Shown piece after piece: positions 1-8,884 of a DNA stretch of 64,000 nt (the stretch's first letter is position 1; each line of letters starts with the position of its first letter). Below the pieces are notes generated by a model. It was not told where the DNA came from. It worked only from the letters and a program-made list of their open reading frames with translations, and searched no databases. The stretch is from Alphaproteobacteria bacterium. GTDB taxonomy: Bacteria > Pseudomonadota > Alphaproteobacteria > UBA8366 > Aestuariispiraceae. The stretch lies in assembly GCA_006844765.1 (NCBI GenBank), contig SPJV01000103.1, positions 21,620 through 85,619 of the forward strand, written 5' to 3'. Made by a program: the position numbers and the translations under genes.

Positions 1-905
1 TTCGCAACAGCCTGCATTTCCGCCAGATCGCCATTGCAGTGCAAGGCAATGTCGCAACCAGCCTCCCGCGCGCGTGACGCCCGGCTTTCGAAATCTCCTG
101 TAAGTGCCTTCATGGAAAGATCATCGGTCATCAAAAGACCGCCGAATCCCTGATCCCCCCGTATAACATCCTCAATGACCTTATAGGAGAAGGTTGCCGG
201 TTGTTCCGGATCAATATCCTTGTAGACGATGTGGGCGGTCATCCCGAGTGGACAATCCGCATTGGCCCGGATCGGCAGGAAATCGGTCGCATCCAATGTT
301 GCATGGGGCGTATCAACAATGGGCAGCTCTTCATGGGAATCAACCGATGCGCGGCCATGCCCCGGCAGGTGTTTCGCAACCGGCAGCAATCCCCCTTCCA
401 AAAGCGCAGACGCCATGATCCCGCCCAGATCCGCAACCGCAGCCGGGTCTACGGAAAAAGCGCGATCCCCAATTATATCGCTGCCTGTATGATAGCGAAC
501 ATCCAGCACTGGGATGCAATCCGCATCAATGCCAAGATTGGCGAGCTCCGCCCCGATCAAACGCGTGTTCAAATAGACGGCACGCCTTGCCATTTCCGGA
601 TTTCGACCATGCAAGCGGCCGAACTCAGCGGCCGGCGGGGCCGCGCGCCATTGGGGCGGCTTTAGCCGTTGGACGCGCCCGCCTTCCTGATCAATAAAGA
701 TCGGTGCGAAGCGTCCACCAACAGCATCACGCAGTTCTGTCGTAAGCTGCCTGACTTGGTCTTCGTTCAGAATGTTCCGTGCGAACAGAATGAAGCCGAG
801 CGGGTTTGTCTCCCCAAAGAATGCGCGTTCCGCATCGCTTAGGGAAAACCCTGCACAGCCGAAAATCGCCGCCGTACGCGGCTGTTCAACTCCCTGGTTT
901 GACAA
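1..905 (-). CDS. nagZ: beta-N-acetylhexosaminidase NagZ (3' end cut by window)
   Basis: Cytoplasmic glycoside hydrolase family 3 enzyme that removes N-acetylglucosamine from anhydromuropeptides during peptidoglycan recycling. About 300 codons are visible and the C-terminus lies outside the window. The translation shows AAIFGCAGFSLSDAERAFF near the start, FIDQEGGRVQRL, the NagZ loop KHLPGHGRASVDSHEELP and LLMTDDLSMKAL, which carries the family's Asp nucleophile. No ATG fits. The reading frame opens at a TTG that overlaps the end of the upstream SPOR gene by 20 bases, so translational coupling is likely. In many alphaproteobacteria nagZ sits between a SPOR-domain gene and scpA/scpB, and the left neighbour would be expected to be scpA. 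The function is well supported; the exact start is inferred. Confidence 0.93.
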   Translation of the reverse strand, partial: MSNQGVEQPRTAAIFGCAGFSLSDAERAFFGETNPLGFILFARNILNEDQVRQLTTELRDAVGGRFAPIFIDQEGGRVQRLKPPQWRAAPPAAEFGRLHGRNPEMARRAVYLNTRLIGAELANLGIDADCIPVLDVRYHTGSDIIGDRAFSVDPAAVADLGGIMASALLEGGLLPVAKHLPGHGRASVDSHEELPIVDTPHATLDATDFLPIRANADCPLGMTAHIVYKDIDPEQPATFSYKVIEDVIRGDQGFGGLLMTDDLSMKALTGDFESRASRAREAGCDIALHCNGDLAEMQAVA

Positions 906-1815
906 TGATGCACCCCAGTTTCTTGGCCTTTAACGCATCACAGGCAGCCACAGCAGCTTTCCGGTCACCAAAAGGACCGCCCCGTGCACGATAATAGGTC
1001 TTTTCCCCTTTAACGAATTTCATGATCTGCAACGACTTATCGCCCAGAAGGTTTGGTAGGGCCGCAGCCCGAGCCGCCCAGACCTTACGCGCAGCAGCCT
1101 CGCTACCAGCGGCGACAACCTGGATGCGCCAAGTCTGAGAGATATTTGCCGGCGGCAATTTGGCTGTTGTGGTCGACGCAGCCGGTGCCGGTTTCGTCTC
1201 GACCTTCGGTTCAGGCTTGAGCTTGGGCTTGGGTGCTTCCGCTTGCGCGGCGGCGACCTGCTGTTTCGCCGTTGAAGACTGCCCGCTGCCCGCCGTCGGC
1301 GGATCCGCCGGTTCACTCAGCGCCGGAGACGGCAGCGGCGGATTAGTTTTTTGCGCGGATTGCGATGAGCCAAGCCCCAAACCACCTTGAGGTGCCTCAG
1401 TAATCGATGGCGGCGGCGGCGGCTCCGATGAACTATCAGCCGTTGGAAGCTGCGGCTCTTCGGGCGCAGGCAGGATACGTTCGACCTTGGAATCATCCTG
1501 CACGCCATCACCACTGACCGTGTCATAAACAGTCTTGTCGGTGTGTGGAATGCGCAAGCCCCCAGGCTCTTCCGGTTGGACTTTTGCGGGGCCATCCGGG
1601 CGGAGAAGCGGGGCTGCGTCTTCACTACCGCTCTTCACACCCTGGTTATAGGCGTACCAGACAACCGCGCCGACCGCGATCAGGGCGACGACCAGAACGG
1701 CGATCGGCAGCAGCCGCAACCCACCAGCCAGGCTGGAGACACCCTCACCACGACCATCTCGACCAGCTTCCAATGATGCCAGCTCGCGATCAATATCGTC
1801 GATATCCGCCGCCAT
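886..1815 (-). CDS. SPOR-domain envelope protein
   Basis: Inner-membrane protein with a periplasmic peptidoglycan-binding domain, expected to act at the division septum, where SPOR domains bind denuded glycan strands. The 309 residues divide into a short cytoplasmic N-terminus, one membrane segment at about 35-55 (LLPIAVLVVALIAVGAVVWY), a long Pro/Ser/Ala-rich linker to about 225, and a C-terminal SPOR domain at about 228-307 (WRIQVVAAGSEAAARKVWA, then a YYRARGGPFGDRKAA stretch). It lies 45 bases after argS and overlaps nagZ, which fits one argS-SPOR-nagZ transcript. The linker is low-complexity and will align poorly. The domain call is firm; which division protein it corresponds to cannot be said. 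Confidence 0.88.
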   Translation of the reverse strand: MAADIDDIDRELASLEAGRDGRGEGVSSLAGGLRLLPIAVLVVALIAVGAVVWYAYNQGVKSGSEDAAPLLRPDGPAKVQPEEPGGLRIPHTDKTVYDTVSGDGVQDDSKVERILPAPEEPQLPTADSSSEPPPPPSITEAPQGGLGLGSSQSAQKTNPPLPSPALSEPADPPTAGSGQSSTAKQQVAAAQAEAPKPKLKPEPKVETKPAPAASTTTAKLPPANISQTWRIQVVAAGSEAAARKVWAARAAALPNLLGDKSLQIMKFVKGEKTYYRARGGPFGDRKAAVAACDALKAKKLGCIIVKPGS

Positions 1816-1860
1816 TTTCCGACTCTCCGGTTACCCCGTCCTGTCACGCAGGCATGGGGA

Positions 1861-3615
1861 TTAGTGCAATTCTTCCACTGGTTCGACGCCAAATACCGCG
1901 AGGCCAGAGGCAATCACGGTTCGCATCGCTTCCACAAGCGCCAAACGCGCCGCAGTCAGGGCCGGATCGTCTTCACGGATCACCCGCAACGCCGCATCAT
2001 CCTTGCCCTTCGTCCACATGGCGTGGAAGCCCGCCGCCAGTTCATTTAGATAATAGGCGATTCGATGTGGTTCTTCTGCATCTGCTGCAGCTTCAATCTG
2101 ACGGGGGTATTCGGCGAGGAGTTTGATCGCCGCCAGTTCCGCCTCACCGGTTAGCAAAGCGACATCCGCGCCCGCCAATGCCGTAGCCGACACATCCAGG
2201 TCCGGCATTGTCTCCGCCGCCATCCGGAAGACGGACCGACACCGCGCATGCGCGTATTGAACATAGAAAACCGGGTTGTCGCGCGACTGTTCCTTAACCG
2301 CTGTCAGATCGAAATCAAGCGGCGCGTCGTTCTTCCGGGTTAGCATATAGAAACGCACAACATCCTTGCCCACAGCCTCTACGAGATCCCGAACCGTGAC
2401 GAAGGTGCCGGCGCGTTTCGACATTTTGACCGGCTCGCCCTTGTCCATGATCTTCACCATCTGGCAAAGTTTCACGGTCAGTTCAGCCTTGCCGCCCGAT
2501 GCAGCCCGCACCGCAGCCTGCATGCGCTTTACATAGCCGCCGTGATCCGCCCCCCAAACATCTATCTGCCGGGCAAATCCCCGCCGGATCTTATCCCGGT
2601 GATAGGCGATATCCGTTGCGAAGTAAGTCCAGGTCCCATCCGATTTCTTCAAGGGACGATCAATGTCATCGCCAAAATCCGTTGCCTTGAACAAGGTCTG
2701 TGGACGCGGTTCCCAATCTTCCGGCTTTTTCCCCTTCGGAGGTTCCAAAACGCCATTATAGAGCAGACCATTATCCTCAAACTCGGCCAGGACATCGTCG
2801 ACCGCGCCGGATTCGACCAAGGCCCGCTCCGAAGAGAAAACTTCCTGTTCGATGCCGAGAGACTTCAAATCATCCCGGACCAGATCCATCATCCGGTCGA
2901 CGGTGAAGAGCCGCACTTTCGTAAGCCATACCTCTTCCGGTTGGTCACGTAGACTGTCTCCGAATTCCGTCGCCAATGCCTTGCCGACACTAACCAGATA
3001 ATCGCCGGGATAGAGGCCTTCCGGGATATCCCCGATATCCTCCCCCAGGGCTTCGCGATAGCGCAAATGAGCGGACTGGGCCAGTTTGTCGATCTGAACC
3101 CCGGCATCGTTGATGTAGTATTCTTTCGCGACCGCATAGCCGGCCTTGCCCAACAACCGCGCCAATGCATCGCCAAAAACAGCGCCGCGCGCGTGGCCAA
3201 TATGGAGGGGGCCCGTCGGATTAGCCGAGACATATTCCACATTGACCGGAATGCCTGCCCCAACAGTACTTTCGCCAAAACCAGTGCCCGAATCCAGGAC
3301 TGCTTTCACCACATTATTCCAAATCGCGCGATCCAGCCGCAAATTGATAAAGCCGGGTCCGGCAATTTCCGAGCTCGCAATTTTATCGTTGTCCTTCAGC
3401 GCCGTGCAGATTTCCTGAGCCAGATCGCGTGGCTTCAGGCCCGCCGGCTTGGCGAGCACCATGGCCGCATTGGTCGAAACATCCCCATGCGATGGATCAC
3501 GCGGCGGTTCTACCGCAATGCGGGACACATCAATGCCTTCCGGCAAAGTTCCTGCTGCGATGAGCCCTTGGATTGCGGCTTCAATGCCTTCTCGTACGGT
3601 ACTGAAAATATTCAT
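1861..3615 (-). CDS. argS: arginyl-tRNA synthetase
   Basis: Class I aminoacyl-tRNA synthetase that charges tRNA-Arg. The 584 residues match the family's normal length. Visible motifs are the arginine-specific N-terminal additional domain, the HIGH signature in [14 protein letters not shown] (residues 138-141), a [10 protein letters not shown] loop corresponding to KMSKS, and the C-terminal DALR anticodon-binding region ([20 protein letters not shown]). I chose the ATG giving [16 protein letters not shown] longer in-frame start exists, but it would add 47 unrelated residues overlapping dgt. This start overlaps the dgt stop as ATGA, so the two genes are translationally coupled. Confidence 0.97.
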   Translation of the reverse strand: MNIFSTVREGIEAAIQGLIAAGTLPEGIDVSRIAVEPPRDPSHGDVSTNAAMVLAKPAGLKPRDLAQEICTALKDNDKIASSEIAGPGFINLRLDRAIWNNVVKAVLDSGTGFGESTVGAGIPVNVEYVSANPTGPLHIGHARGAVFGDALARLLGKAGYAVAKEYYINDAGVQIDKLAQSAHLRYREALGEDIGDIPEGLYPGDYLVSVGKALATEFGDSLRDQPEEVWLTKVRLFTVDRMMDLVRDDLKSLGIEQEVFSSERALVESGAVDDVLAEFEDNGLLYNGVLEPPKGKKPEDWEPRPQTLFKATDFGDDIDRPLKKSDGTWTYFATDIAYHRDKIRRGFARQIDVWGADHGGYVKRMQAAVRAASGGKAELTVKLCQMVKIMDKGEPVKMSKRAGTFVTVRDLVEAVGKDVVRFYMLTRKNDAPLDFDLTAVKEQSRDNPVFYVQYAHARCRSVFRMAAETMPDLDVSATALAGADVALLTGEAELAAIKLLAEYPRQIEAAADAEEPHRIAYYLNELAAGFHAMWTKGKDDAALRVIREDDPALTAARLALVEAMRTVIASGLAVFGVEPVEELH

Positions 3616-4805
3616 AGGTCCCTGCCTGTCTTCTCGGCGAAGAGAAATCTGTGCTGACGCTTGGCGTAGCGATCGGTCATTCCAGCAATATAATCGGCCG
3701 CAATCCGCGCCAAGGCATCTGTGTCGACACCCGGCGAAAGTGCTTCGCGACGCCATTCCGCTGGCATATTGTTCGGATAGGCCATGAACAGCCGAAACAG
3801 GTCGGCGACAATCCGGGCCCCTTCCAGCCGGTCACGATCAACCGACGGCGCCCGGTACATAGTCGAAAAGAGGAAGCGCTTCAACGCCGCTTCGTCTTCC
3901 GCCATCCGATCGGAGAATCCAACCATCGGCGCCCCTGCCCCGCGAATATCTTCGACCCGATTCGGCTTTAAGACAGCCAGCCGCCGTTGTGTCTCAGCCA
4001 CCGTGTCCGCGACCATATGGCCGATCAGGCGCCGGACAGCCTCCGCCGCTGTCAGGCTGGTGTCCGTATCCGGATAATCCCGGCGCACCTCAGTGAATGC
4101 TTCGGCAACATGGGGGACAGAGTCGCAAACATCGGCGATTGAGAAGATTCCCGCCCGAAGCCCGTCATCCATGTCGTGATGGTTATAGGCGATATCATCC
4201 GCAATCGCCGCCACTTGCGCCTCTAATCCCGCATGACTATCGATTTCGAGATCAAACACATCATTGAATTCTGCCAATGTGGCCGGCAAGGGCTGCTCCA
4301 TCACGGGCCCATTGTGTTTAACAATCCCCTCCAGCGTCTCCCAGCTGAGGTTCAGGCCGTTGAAGTCCGGATGCCGGCTTTCGATCTTTGTCAGGATGCG
4401 CAAAGCCTGATCATTGTGGTCAAAACCACCATAGGGAGCCATCAGATCGGCCAATACATCTTCGCCAGCATGACCATAGGGCGTGTGCCCCAGATCGTGC
4501 GACAAGGCGACTGCGGCTGTTAGATCGAGATCCACATTCAGTACCCGTGCCAGAGAATCGGCAATCTGGGCCACTTCCATGGAATGCGTTAGCCTTGTCC
4601 TGACATGATCTTCTTCGGGTGCGATAAAGACCTGGGTCTTATTCCCCAACCGGCGGAAGGCCGTTGAATGAATGATACGATCCCGGTCTCGCTGGAAGGG
4701 TGTACGGGTCGCACTGGCGCCTTCCGGGAACAGACGTCCCCGACTTTTTCGCCAGTCCGTAGCATAGGGGGCGAGCCCTTCAGGTCCGAATTCTGCTTCG
4801 GTCAT
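3612..4805 (-). CDS. dgt: dGTP triphosphohydrolase-like HD protein
   Basis: Deoxynucleotide triphosphohydrolase-like protein that would cleave dNTPs to deoxynucleoside and tripolyphosphate, trimming the dNTP pool. The 397 residues carry the HD metal-binding core: [14 protein letters not shown] (His74), [13 protein letters not shown] (His103-Asp104) and a later [13 protein letters not shown] stretch. [20 protein letters not shown] near the N-terminus is typical of the short type-2 Dgt proteins of alphaproteobacteria. The start [11 protein letters not shown] is preferred over one 11 residues upstream because it matches family starts. It is the first gene of the dgt-argS-SPOR-nagZ run and faces away from erpA. 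Confidence 0.92.
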   Translation of the reverse strand: MTEAEFGPEGLAPYATDWRKSRGRLFPEGASATRTPFQRDRDRIIHSTAFRRLGNKTQVFIAPEEDHVRTRLTHSMEVAQIADSLARVLNVDLDLTAAVALSHDLGHTPYGHAGEDVLADLMAPYGGFDHNDQALRILTKIESRHPDFNGLNLSWETLEGIVKHNGPVMEQPLPATLAEFNDVFDLEIDSHAGLEAQVAAIADDIAYNHHDMDDGLRAGIFSIADVCDSVPHVAEAFTEVRRDYPDTDTSLTAAEAVRRLIGHMVADTVAETQRRLAVLKPNRVEDIRGAGAPMVGFSDRMAEDEAALKRFLFSTMYRAPSVDRDRLEGARIVADLFRLFMAYPNNMPAEWRREALSPGVDTDALARIAADYIAGMTDRYAKRQHRFLFAEKTGRDL

Positions 4806-4828
4806 TTTCAGACGCCCCGATCCGATGA

Positions 4829-4856
4829 TTGACAACACATGATGACCGCTTATCTA
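4829..4856 (+). promoter_or_regulatory. sigma-70-type promoter for erpA
   Basis: A TTGACA box (4829-4834) is followed after 16 bases by TATCTA (4851-4856), close to the housekeeping promoter consensus and pointing at erpA, whose start lies about 80 bases further on. It lies in the divergent space between dgt and erpA. Assigned by eye from consensus match and position only. Confidence 0.6.
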
Positions 4857-4939
4857 AATAGAGGCTATCATCTACTGCGAGAACGCCGATTTCTCAAAGC
4901 CGGAATTTCACGCACCCAAAAGAAGACAGGAATTCTAAG

Positions 4940-5305
4940 ATGTCCGATCCCTTCGCCATAGATACCGCAGACACAGCGCGGGAGTTTGGAATTACCGATG
5001 CGGCTGCGGCCAGAATCGCTGAGCTTCTGTCCCACGAGACAGAGGATGGCTTGATGCTGCGCGTGACCGTGTCCGGTGGCGGATGTTCCGGTTATCAATA
5101 TGGTTTTACCTTTGATGCTGATGCGACACCGGACGACATGGTGTTCGAGAATGGTCCGGCGAAAGTTGTGACCGATAAGGTCTCGATGGATCTTCTGGCC
5201 GGGTCGGAGATTGATTATGTCGACGATCTGATCGGCGCATTCTTCAAGATCAATAATCCGAATGCCACCTCGTCCTGCGGATGCGGCACCAGCTTCTCTG
5301 TCTAG
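4940..5305 (+). CDS. erpA: iron-sulfur cluster insertion protein ErpA
   Basis: A-type Fe-S carrier that passes clusters from the assembly scaffold to apo-proteins in the cytoplasm. The 121 residues carry the three conserved cysteines: Cys49 in VSGGGCSGYQYGF, and Cys113 and Cys115 in SSCGCGTSFSV. ITDAAAARIAEL near the N-terminus and IDYVDDLIGAFFKINNPNA before the last cysteines are typical. The family is close to IscA; the neighbourhood (dgt-erpA-xth), which recurs in alphaproteobacteria, and the NPNA-TSSCGCG tail favour ErpA. It is monocistronic, with a convergent neighbour 27 bases downstream. Confidence 0.93.
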   Translation: MSDPFAIDTADTAREFGITDAAAARIAELLSHETEDGLMLRVTVSGGGCSGYQYGFTFDADATPDDMVFENGPAKVVTDKVSMDLLAGSEIDYVDDLIGAFFKINNPNATSSCGCGTSFSV

Positions 5306-5332
5306 ACGTCACGTGACATCTTTGCCGGTCGG

Positions 5333-6343
5333 TTACTCTATCGGAAGGCTTATCTTCACCAAACACCCTTCTCCACGGTCGCTTTCGATGTGGAAAGCAC
5401 CGCCCATGGCTTCTGTCATGCGCTTGACCAATGGCAGGCCCAGCCCAAAGCCAACCTTGCCGCTTTGAATGGCGGTACCGGTCCGCCCGAAGTCGGTAAG
5501 GGCTATTTCCTGCTCTGAGACGTTCATTCCGACTCCATTGTCACGCACATGAACGTCTAATGTTCCCTCTCCGGCTTCGGCAGAGATTTCGACCTCCGCC
5601 CCCTCGCCGGCATATTTGGAGGCATTGCCCACCAGATTCACCAAAATCTGTGTAAGCCGTGTTTCATCGCAATGGACTGTGGTCCCGTTAAAACCCTGCC
5701 CAATTCTGGCTGTAACACCGCTCTCCACCAGATCACGCTCGCACAGTTTGATCGCATAATTGGCGACCGCATGCGGGTCCACGGGTTCAATACGAAGCTC
5801 CAGCTTGCCATCCTCTACGCGAGAGATATCCATAAAATCATCGATGATGCGCAGAAGGTGATCGCCGCTCAACCGGATCGTTTTCAGATAAGTTTGGTCA
5901 TTCTCCGAGATATCTGTGCCGATCCTCGACAGCAGAAAATCTGAGTACCCGATGATACTTGTAAGGGGCGTTCGAAGCTCATGCGACGCACTGGAAAGGA
6001 ACGCGCGTTTCTTCAAGTTCGCGGATTCGGTCTCCATCAGGGCAATGCGAAGCTCGCGATTTCTCGTAGCGAGCGCGGCACTTTGGCGTTCGATCCGGAT
6101 ACCCAGGACTTGAATACTCAGCGTTACCGGAAAGGCAACCAACAAGGGGCAAAGGATCGGCATGATCAACGGAATAGTGTAACCAAATAACTCAGGAATT
6201 AGGGCCGCGTAGGTTGAGTAACAAAATATCACGGACATAAGTATGGACAAAAAGGTCCAGAAACATGCTCTTAGAATCAGCCGTCGAACATCAGCCCCCT
6301 CAAGGTCAGAACGCAAATCCTTGAACAACTGAACGGCTCCCAT
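5333..6343 (-). CDS. membrane sensor histidine kinase, orphan
   Basis: Two-component sensor kinase of 336 residues. Two hydrophobic segments at about 22-46 and 55-82 with almost no periplasmic loop are followed by a short coiled linker. The HisKA domain has its phospho-acceptor His121 in SSASHELRTPLTSIIGYSDF. The HATPase domain shows the N box (QILVNLVGNASKYAGEG, about 232-248), G1 (DNGVGM, 268-273) and G2 (GKVGFGLGLPLVK, 295-307). No response regulator lies beside it, so its partner is elsewhere and its signal is unknown. The small membrane sensor suggests detection within or at the membrane. Confidence 0.9.
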   Translation of the reverse strand: MGAVQLFKDLRSDLEGADVRRLILRACFWTFLSILMSVIFCYSTYAALIPELFGYTIPLIMPILCPLLVAFPVTLSIQVLGIRIERQSAALATRNRELRIALMETESANLKKRAFLSSASHELRTPLTSIIGYSDFLLSRIGTDISENDQTYLKTIRLSGDHLLRIIDDFMDISRVEDGKLELRIEPVDPHAVANYAIKLCERDLVESGVTARIGQGFNGTTVHCDETRLTQILVNLVGNASKYAGEGAEVEISAEAGEGTLDVHVRDNGVGMNVSEQEIALTDFGRTGTAIQSGKVGFGLGLPLVKRMTEAMGGAFHIESDRGEGCLVKISLPIE

Positions 6344-6532
6344 TAGCGTCTGCTCTCACAGGACGGGAAATAACAAAGCGATGCTTGAGCGTCTGTGGTC
6401 ACAATCGGTCCGAGTTGATCGCGTCTATCGCTTTCACCCCAGAAAGGTTGATTGATCATAGAACCGCCATCCAACTTGGTACTCGGGTAACATAAACAGC
6501 CACTCTTCACGCGGCAAATTCGGATAAAAAAG

Positions 6533-7315
6533 ATGCGTATAGCGACCTTTAATGTCAATTCGATCAAGGCACGCCTGCCTCGCGTGCTGGAATGGCTGGA
6601 AGATGCCGGCCCCGATGTGGTCCTGCTGCAGGAGCTGAAATGCATCGATAACGATTTCCCGGCGATGGAAATTGAAGCGCTGGGATACAATATCGCTGTG
6701 CACGGCCAAAAAACCTATAACGGCGTGGCAATCCTTTCCAAGCACGAGATTAGCGATGTTGCTCGCGGTCTCCCCGGCGACCCGGAAGATGAGCAGGCGC
6801 GCTATATCGAAGGGACGATTCAGGGTGTTCGGGTGGCCTCAATCTATCTACCAAATGGCAACCCGGTCGAAGAAGACCGCAAATTTCTCTACAAGCTCGC
6901 CTGGATGGATCGGCTGACGGCGCATGTTCGCGATACCTTGCTGCCGGGCGAACAACCCTTCGTTCTGGGTGGAGACTACAATGTCTGCCCAACGGATGAT
7001 GATCTTTATGACCCGATTGGCTGGGCGGATGATGCGCTGTGCCGTCCGGAGAGCCGCGGACGCTTCCGGGCTCTGTGTCATCTCGGCCTGACAGAAGCGT
7101 GGCGCGCCCTGCATCCAGGCGCTGTCGGGCATTATTCCTATTGGGATTATGTCAAAGGACGCTGGCAGAAGGATGAAGGGGTGCGCATCGACCACCTCCT
7201 CCTCTCCCCCCAGGCCGCCGACCGACTTGAAGCGTGCGAGATCGACAAGACCCCCCGGGGCAAGGAAAAACCCTCCGACCATACACCGGTCTGGTGCGAA
7301 CTCCGCGCGGCGTAG
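6533..7315 (+). CDS. xthA: exodeoxyribonuclease III
   Basis: DNA repair enzyme with AP endonuclease and 3'-5' exonuclease activity. The 260 residues show MRIATFNVNSIKARLPRVLEWL at the start, the metal-binding Glu in VVLLQELKC, GGDYNVCPTDDDLYDP in the middle and the catalytic SDHTPVW near the C-terminus, all hallmarks of the ExoIII/AP endonuclease fold. The ribosome site is weak (a purine run just before ATG), but the conserved MRIATFN start leaves little doubt. The 189 bases before it, shared with the divergent histidine kinase, hold no gene that I can support. Confidence 0.95.
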   Translation: MRIATFNVNSIKARLPRVLEWLEDAGPDVVLLQELKCIDNDFPAMEIEALGYNIAVHGQKTYNGVAILSKHEISDVARGLPGDPEDEQARYIEGTIQGVRVASIYLPNGNPVEEDRKFLYKLAWMDRLTAHVRDTLLPGEQPFVLGGDYNVCPTDDDLYDPIGWADDALCRPESRGRFRALCHLGLTEAWRALHPGAVGHYSYWDYVKGRWQKDEGVRIDHLLLSPQAADRLEACEIDKTPRGKEKPSDHTPVWCELRAA

Positions 7316-7440
7316 GGGCGCTGCAGTTCGGCATAGACGGTCCAACGGACACACAAAGAATTGTCATTTGCCCCAACACCGGATCAAGTGCGATCCTGAT
7401 GTTTCCAAACTAGCGTCTCCACCGGCAAAGGATGCGGATC

Positions 7441-8070
7441 ATGTCACTGACCCTCTATGGAAACTACCTGTCGCCCTATACCCGTCGGGTCGCGATCTCC
7501 ATGTCTTTGATGGAGATCCCCTTCACGCAGGAGCCGGTGATGATCTTTCAATCGCCGGAGGCAGTGAGTGCCCATAACCCGGTGACCCGCATCCCAACCC
7601 TGGTGCTGGAGGATGGAGAGGCACTTTATGAAAGCGCCGCGATCCTGGATTATCTGGATGAGCGTGCTGGCCAAGACGGCGCCCTGATTCCCCCCGCCGG
7701 CAAGCCGCGCCGGGACGTGCAGCGCATTACCGCGATTGCCATCGGCACCATGGAGCGCGCGCAATGGGCCTTCTACGAAACCCGGTTTCGCCCCGCCGAG
7801 ATCGTCCACCAACCCTGGATCGAGCATAACGAAAAACACGCCATGGCCGGCCTTGCGCATCTGAACGGTCTTGTCGAAGCGGCAGGCGACAACTGGCTCG
7901 CCGGAACCGACCGCATCAGCCAAGCCGACATCTCCACCGCCGTCGGCTTCAGCTTCACGGCAAAGGTTCGCGGGCACTTACCCGTGCGTGACGAATTCCC
8001 GGCACTTGCAGCATTCACAGACCGGCTGGAAGCAACGGCAGCGTTTAAGGAAGCGCCGATCCCAGGTTAG
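7441..8070 (+). CDS. glutathione S-transferase family protein
   Basis: 209-residue cytosolic GST-like protein. The N-terminal thioredoxin-like domain shows LTLYGNYLSPYTRRVAISM, with Ser/Tyr near the usual glutathione-activating position, the cis-Pro signature TRIPTLVLEDG, and ALYESAAILDYLDE, which binds the gamma-glutamyl part of glutathione. The C-terminal helical domain includes NWLAGTDRISQADISTAV. I prefer this ATG to the in-frame ATG nine bases earlier because an AAAGGA box lies about ten bases before it. Substrate unknown. No operon partner is visible. Confidence 0.85.
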   Translation: MSLTLYGNYLSPYTRRVAISMSLMEIPFTQEPVMIFQSPEAVSAHNPVTRIPTLVLEDGEALYESAAILDYLDERAGQDGALIPPAGKPRRDVQRITAIAIGTMERAQWAFYETRFRPAEIVHQPWIEHNEKHAMAGLAHLNGLVEAAGDNWLAGTDRISQADISTAVGFSFTAKVRGHLPVRDEFPALAAFTDRLEATAAFKEAPIPG

Positions 8071-8131
8071 GTGTTTCCGATGCTGGTGGGAGTAAAGTTC
8101 AAAAATCGCTCCGCAGTAAAAGTGATAGCGC

Positions 8132-8743
8132 TCAAACCAACCCCGCCATCTTGGCAAACGGGTCCCAGTTCGGGTCTTTGTGCCATTCATATTCTGTGCC
8201 GACAGCAATGAACTCCGCGGCGTCCTGACCGAAGAGATTGGCCATCACGGCGAGGCTCATATCCATTCCCGCCGAGACGCCTGAAGACGTGAAGAATTTG
8301 CCATCTTTGACCCAACGCGCCTGTGGTACCCATTCAACATTCGGACCATGATGGATTGTCGCAGCGTAGTCCTTCTTGTTCGTTGTCGCCCGGCGCCCGT
8401 CTAGGAGTCCGGTGGTGGCGAGCAGGACGGTACCGGTGCAGACCGCCATCACATATTCTGCATTCTCCGACGCCGCGATAATCCAGTCGTTGATCGCTTC
8501 GTTACGTGGGTCCAGCGGGGCGGCATCTCCTCCGGGGATAAGGATAAGATCGTAGTCGTCGCCATCCGCCAAGGTCCGATCGACCGCCGTTCGGGTCCCA
8601 TGATAGCTGGGAACCGGATCAAGTGTCTCCCCCACGATCTTGATATCGACAGCGCCAACATCATGATCGCCCAGCATCTCAAGCGGCCCATAGAGATCAA
8701 GTGTCTGGAAGCCAGGAAAGACGAGTGCGGCGAGTGTTTTCAT
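8132..8743 (-). CDS. DJ-1/PfpI family protein (isonitrile-hydratase-like)
   Basis: 203-residue member of the DJ-1/PfpI branch of the class I glutamine-amidotransferase superfamily. The nucleophile elbow is visible as Cys102 in VMAVCTGTVLLATTGLL, with a conserved Glu22 in LYGPLEMLGDH. LLATTGLLDGRRATTNK is typical of the GlxA/isonitrile hydratase subgroup; here there is no AraC domain. A much longer frame is open upstream but runs antisense through the Rieske gene, so I start at MKTLAALVFPGFQTLDL. It is divergent from the Rieske-GS pair, 141 bases away, so the three could share control. A hydrolase or amidase role is possible but unproven. Confidence 0.85.
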   Translation of the reverse strand: MKTLAALVFPGFQTLDLYGPLEMLGDHDVGAVDIKIVGETLDPVPSYHGTRTAVDRTLADGDDYDLILIPGGDAAPLDPRNEAINDWIIAASENAEYVMAVCTGTVLLATTGLLDGRRATTNKKDYAATIHHGPNVEWVPQARWVKDGKFFTSSGVSAGMDMSLAVMANLFGQDAAEFIAVGTEYEWHKDPNWDPFAKMAGLV

Positions 8744-8884
8744 CTGAGGCCCCCAAAGGATCGGTTTCGATATCGCGGCATTTGAGAATCGACATTTAGC
8801 TCTGCCCCGCCGCCGGTCAATGACGCATCTGTCTTCTCCCGCCGCCAATTGCCAAACGCCGCCTACTGAGACACACTCCCGATC

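Noticed and set aside
5308..5317. Perfect palindrome GTCACGTGAC between erpA and the histidine kinase
   Set aside because: Too short for a terminator, no T-run, and placed between convergent gene ends where an operator is unlikely; chance is plausible.
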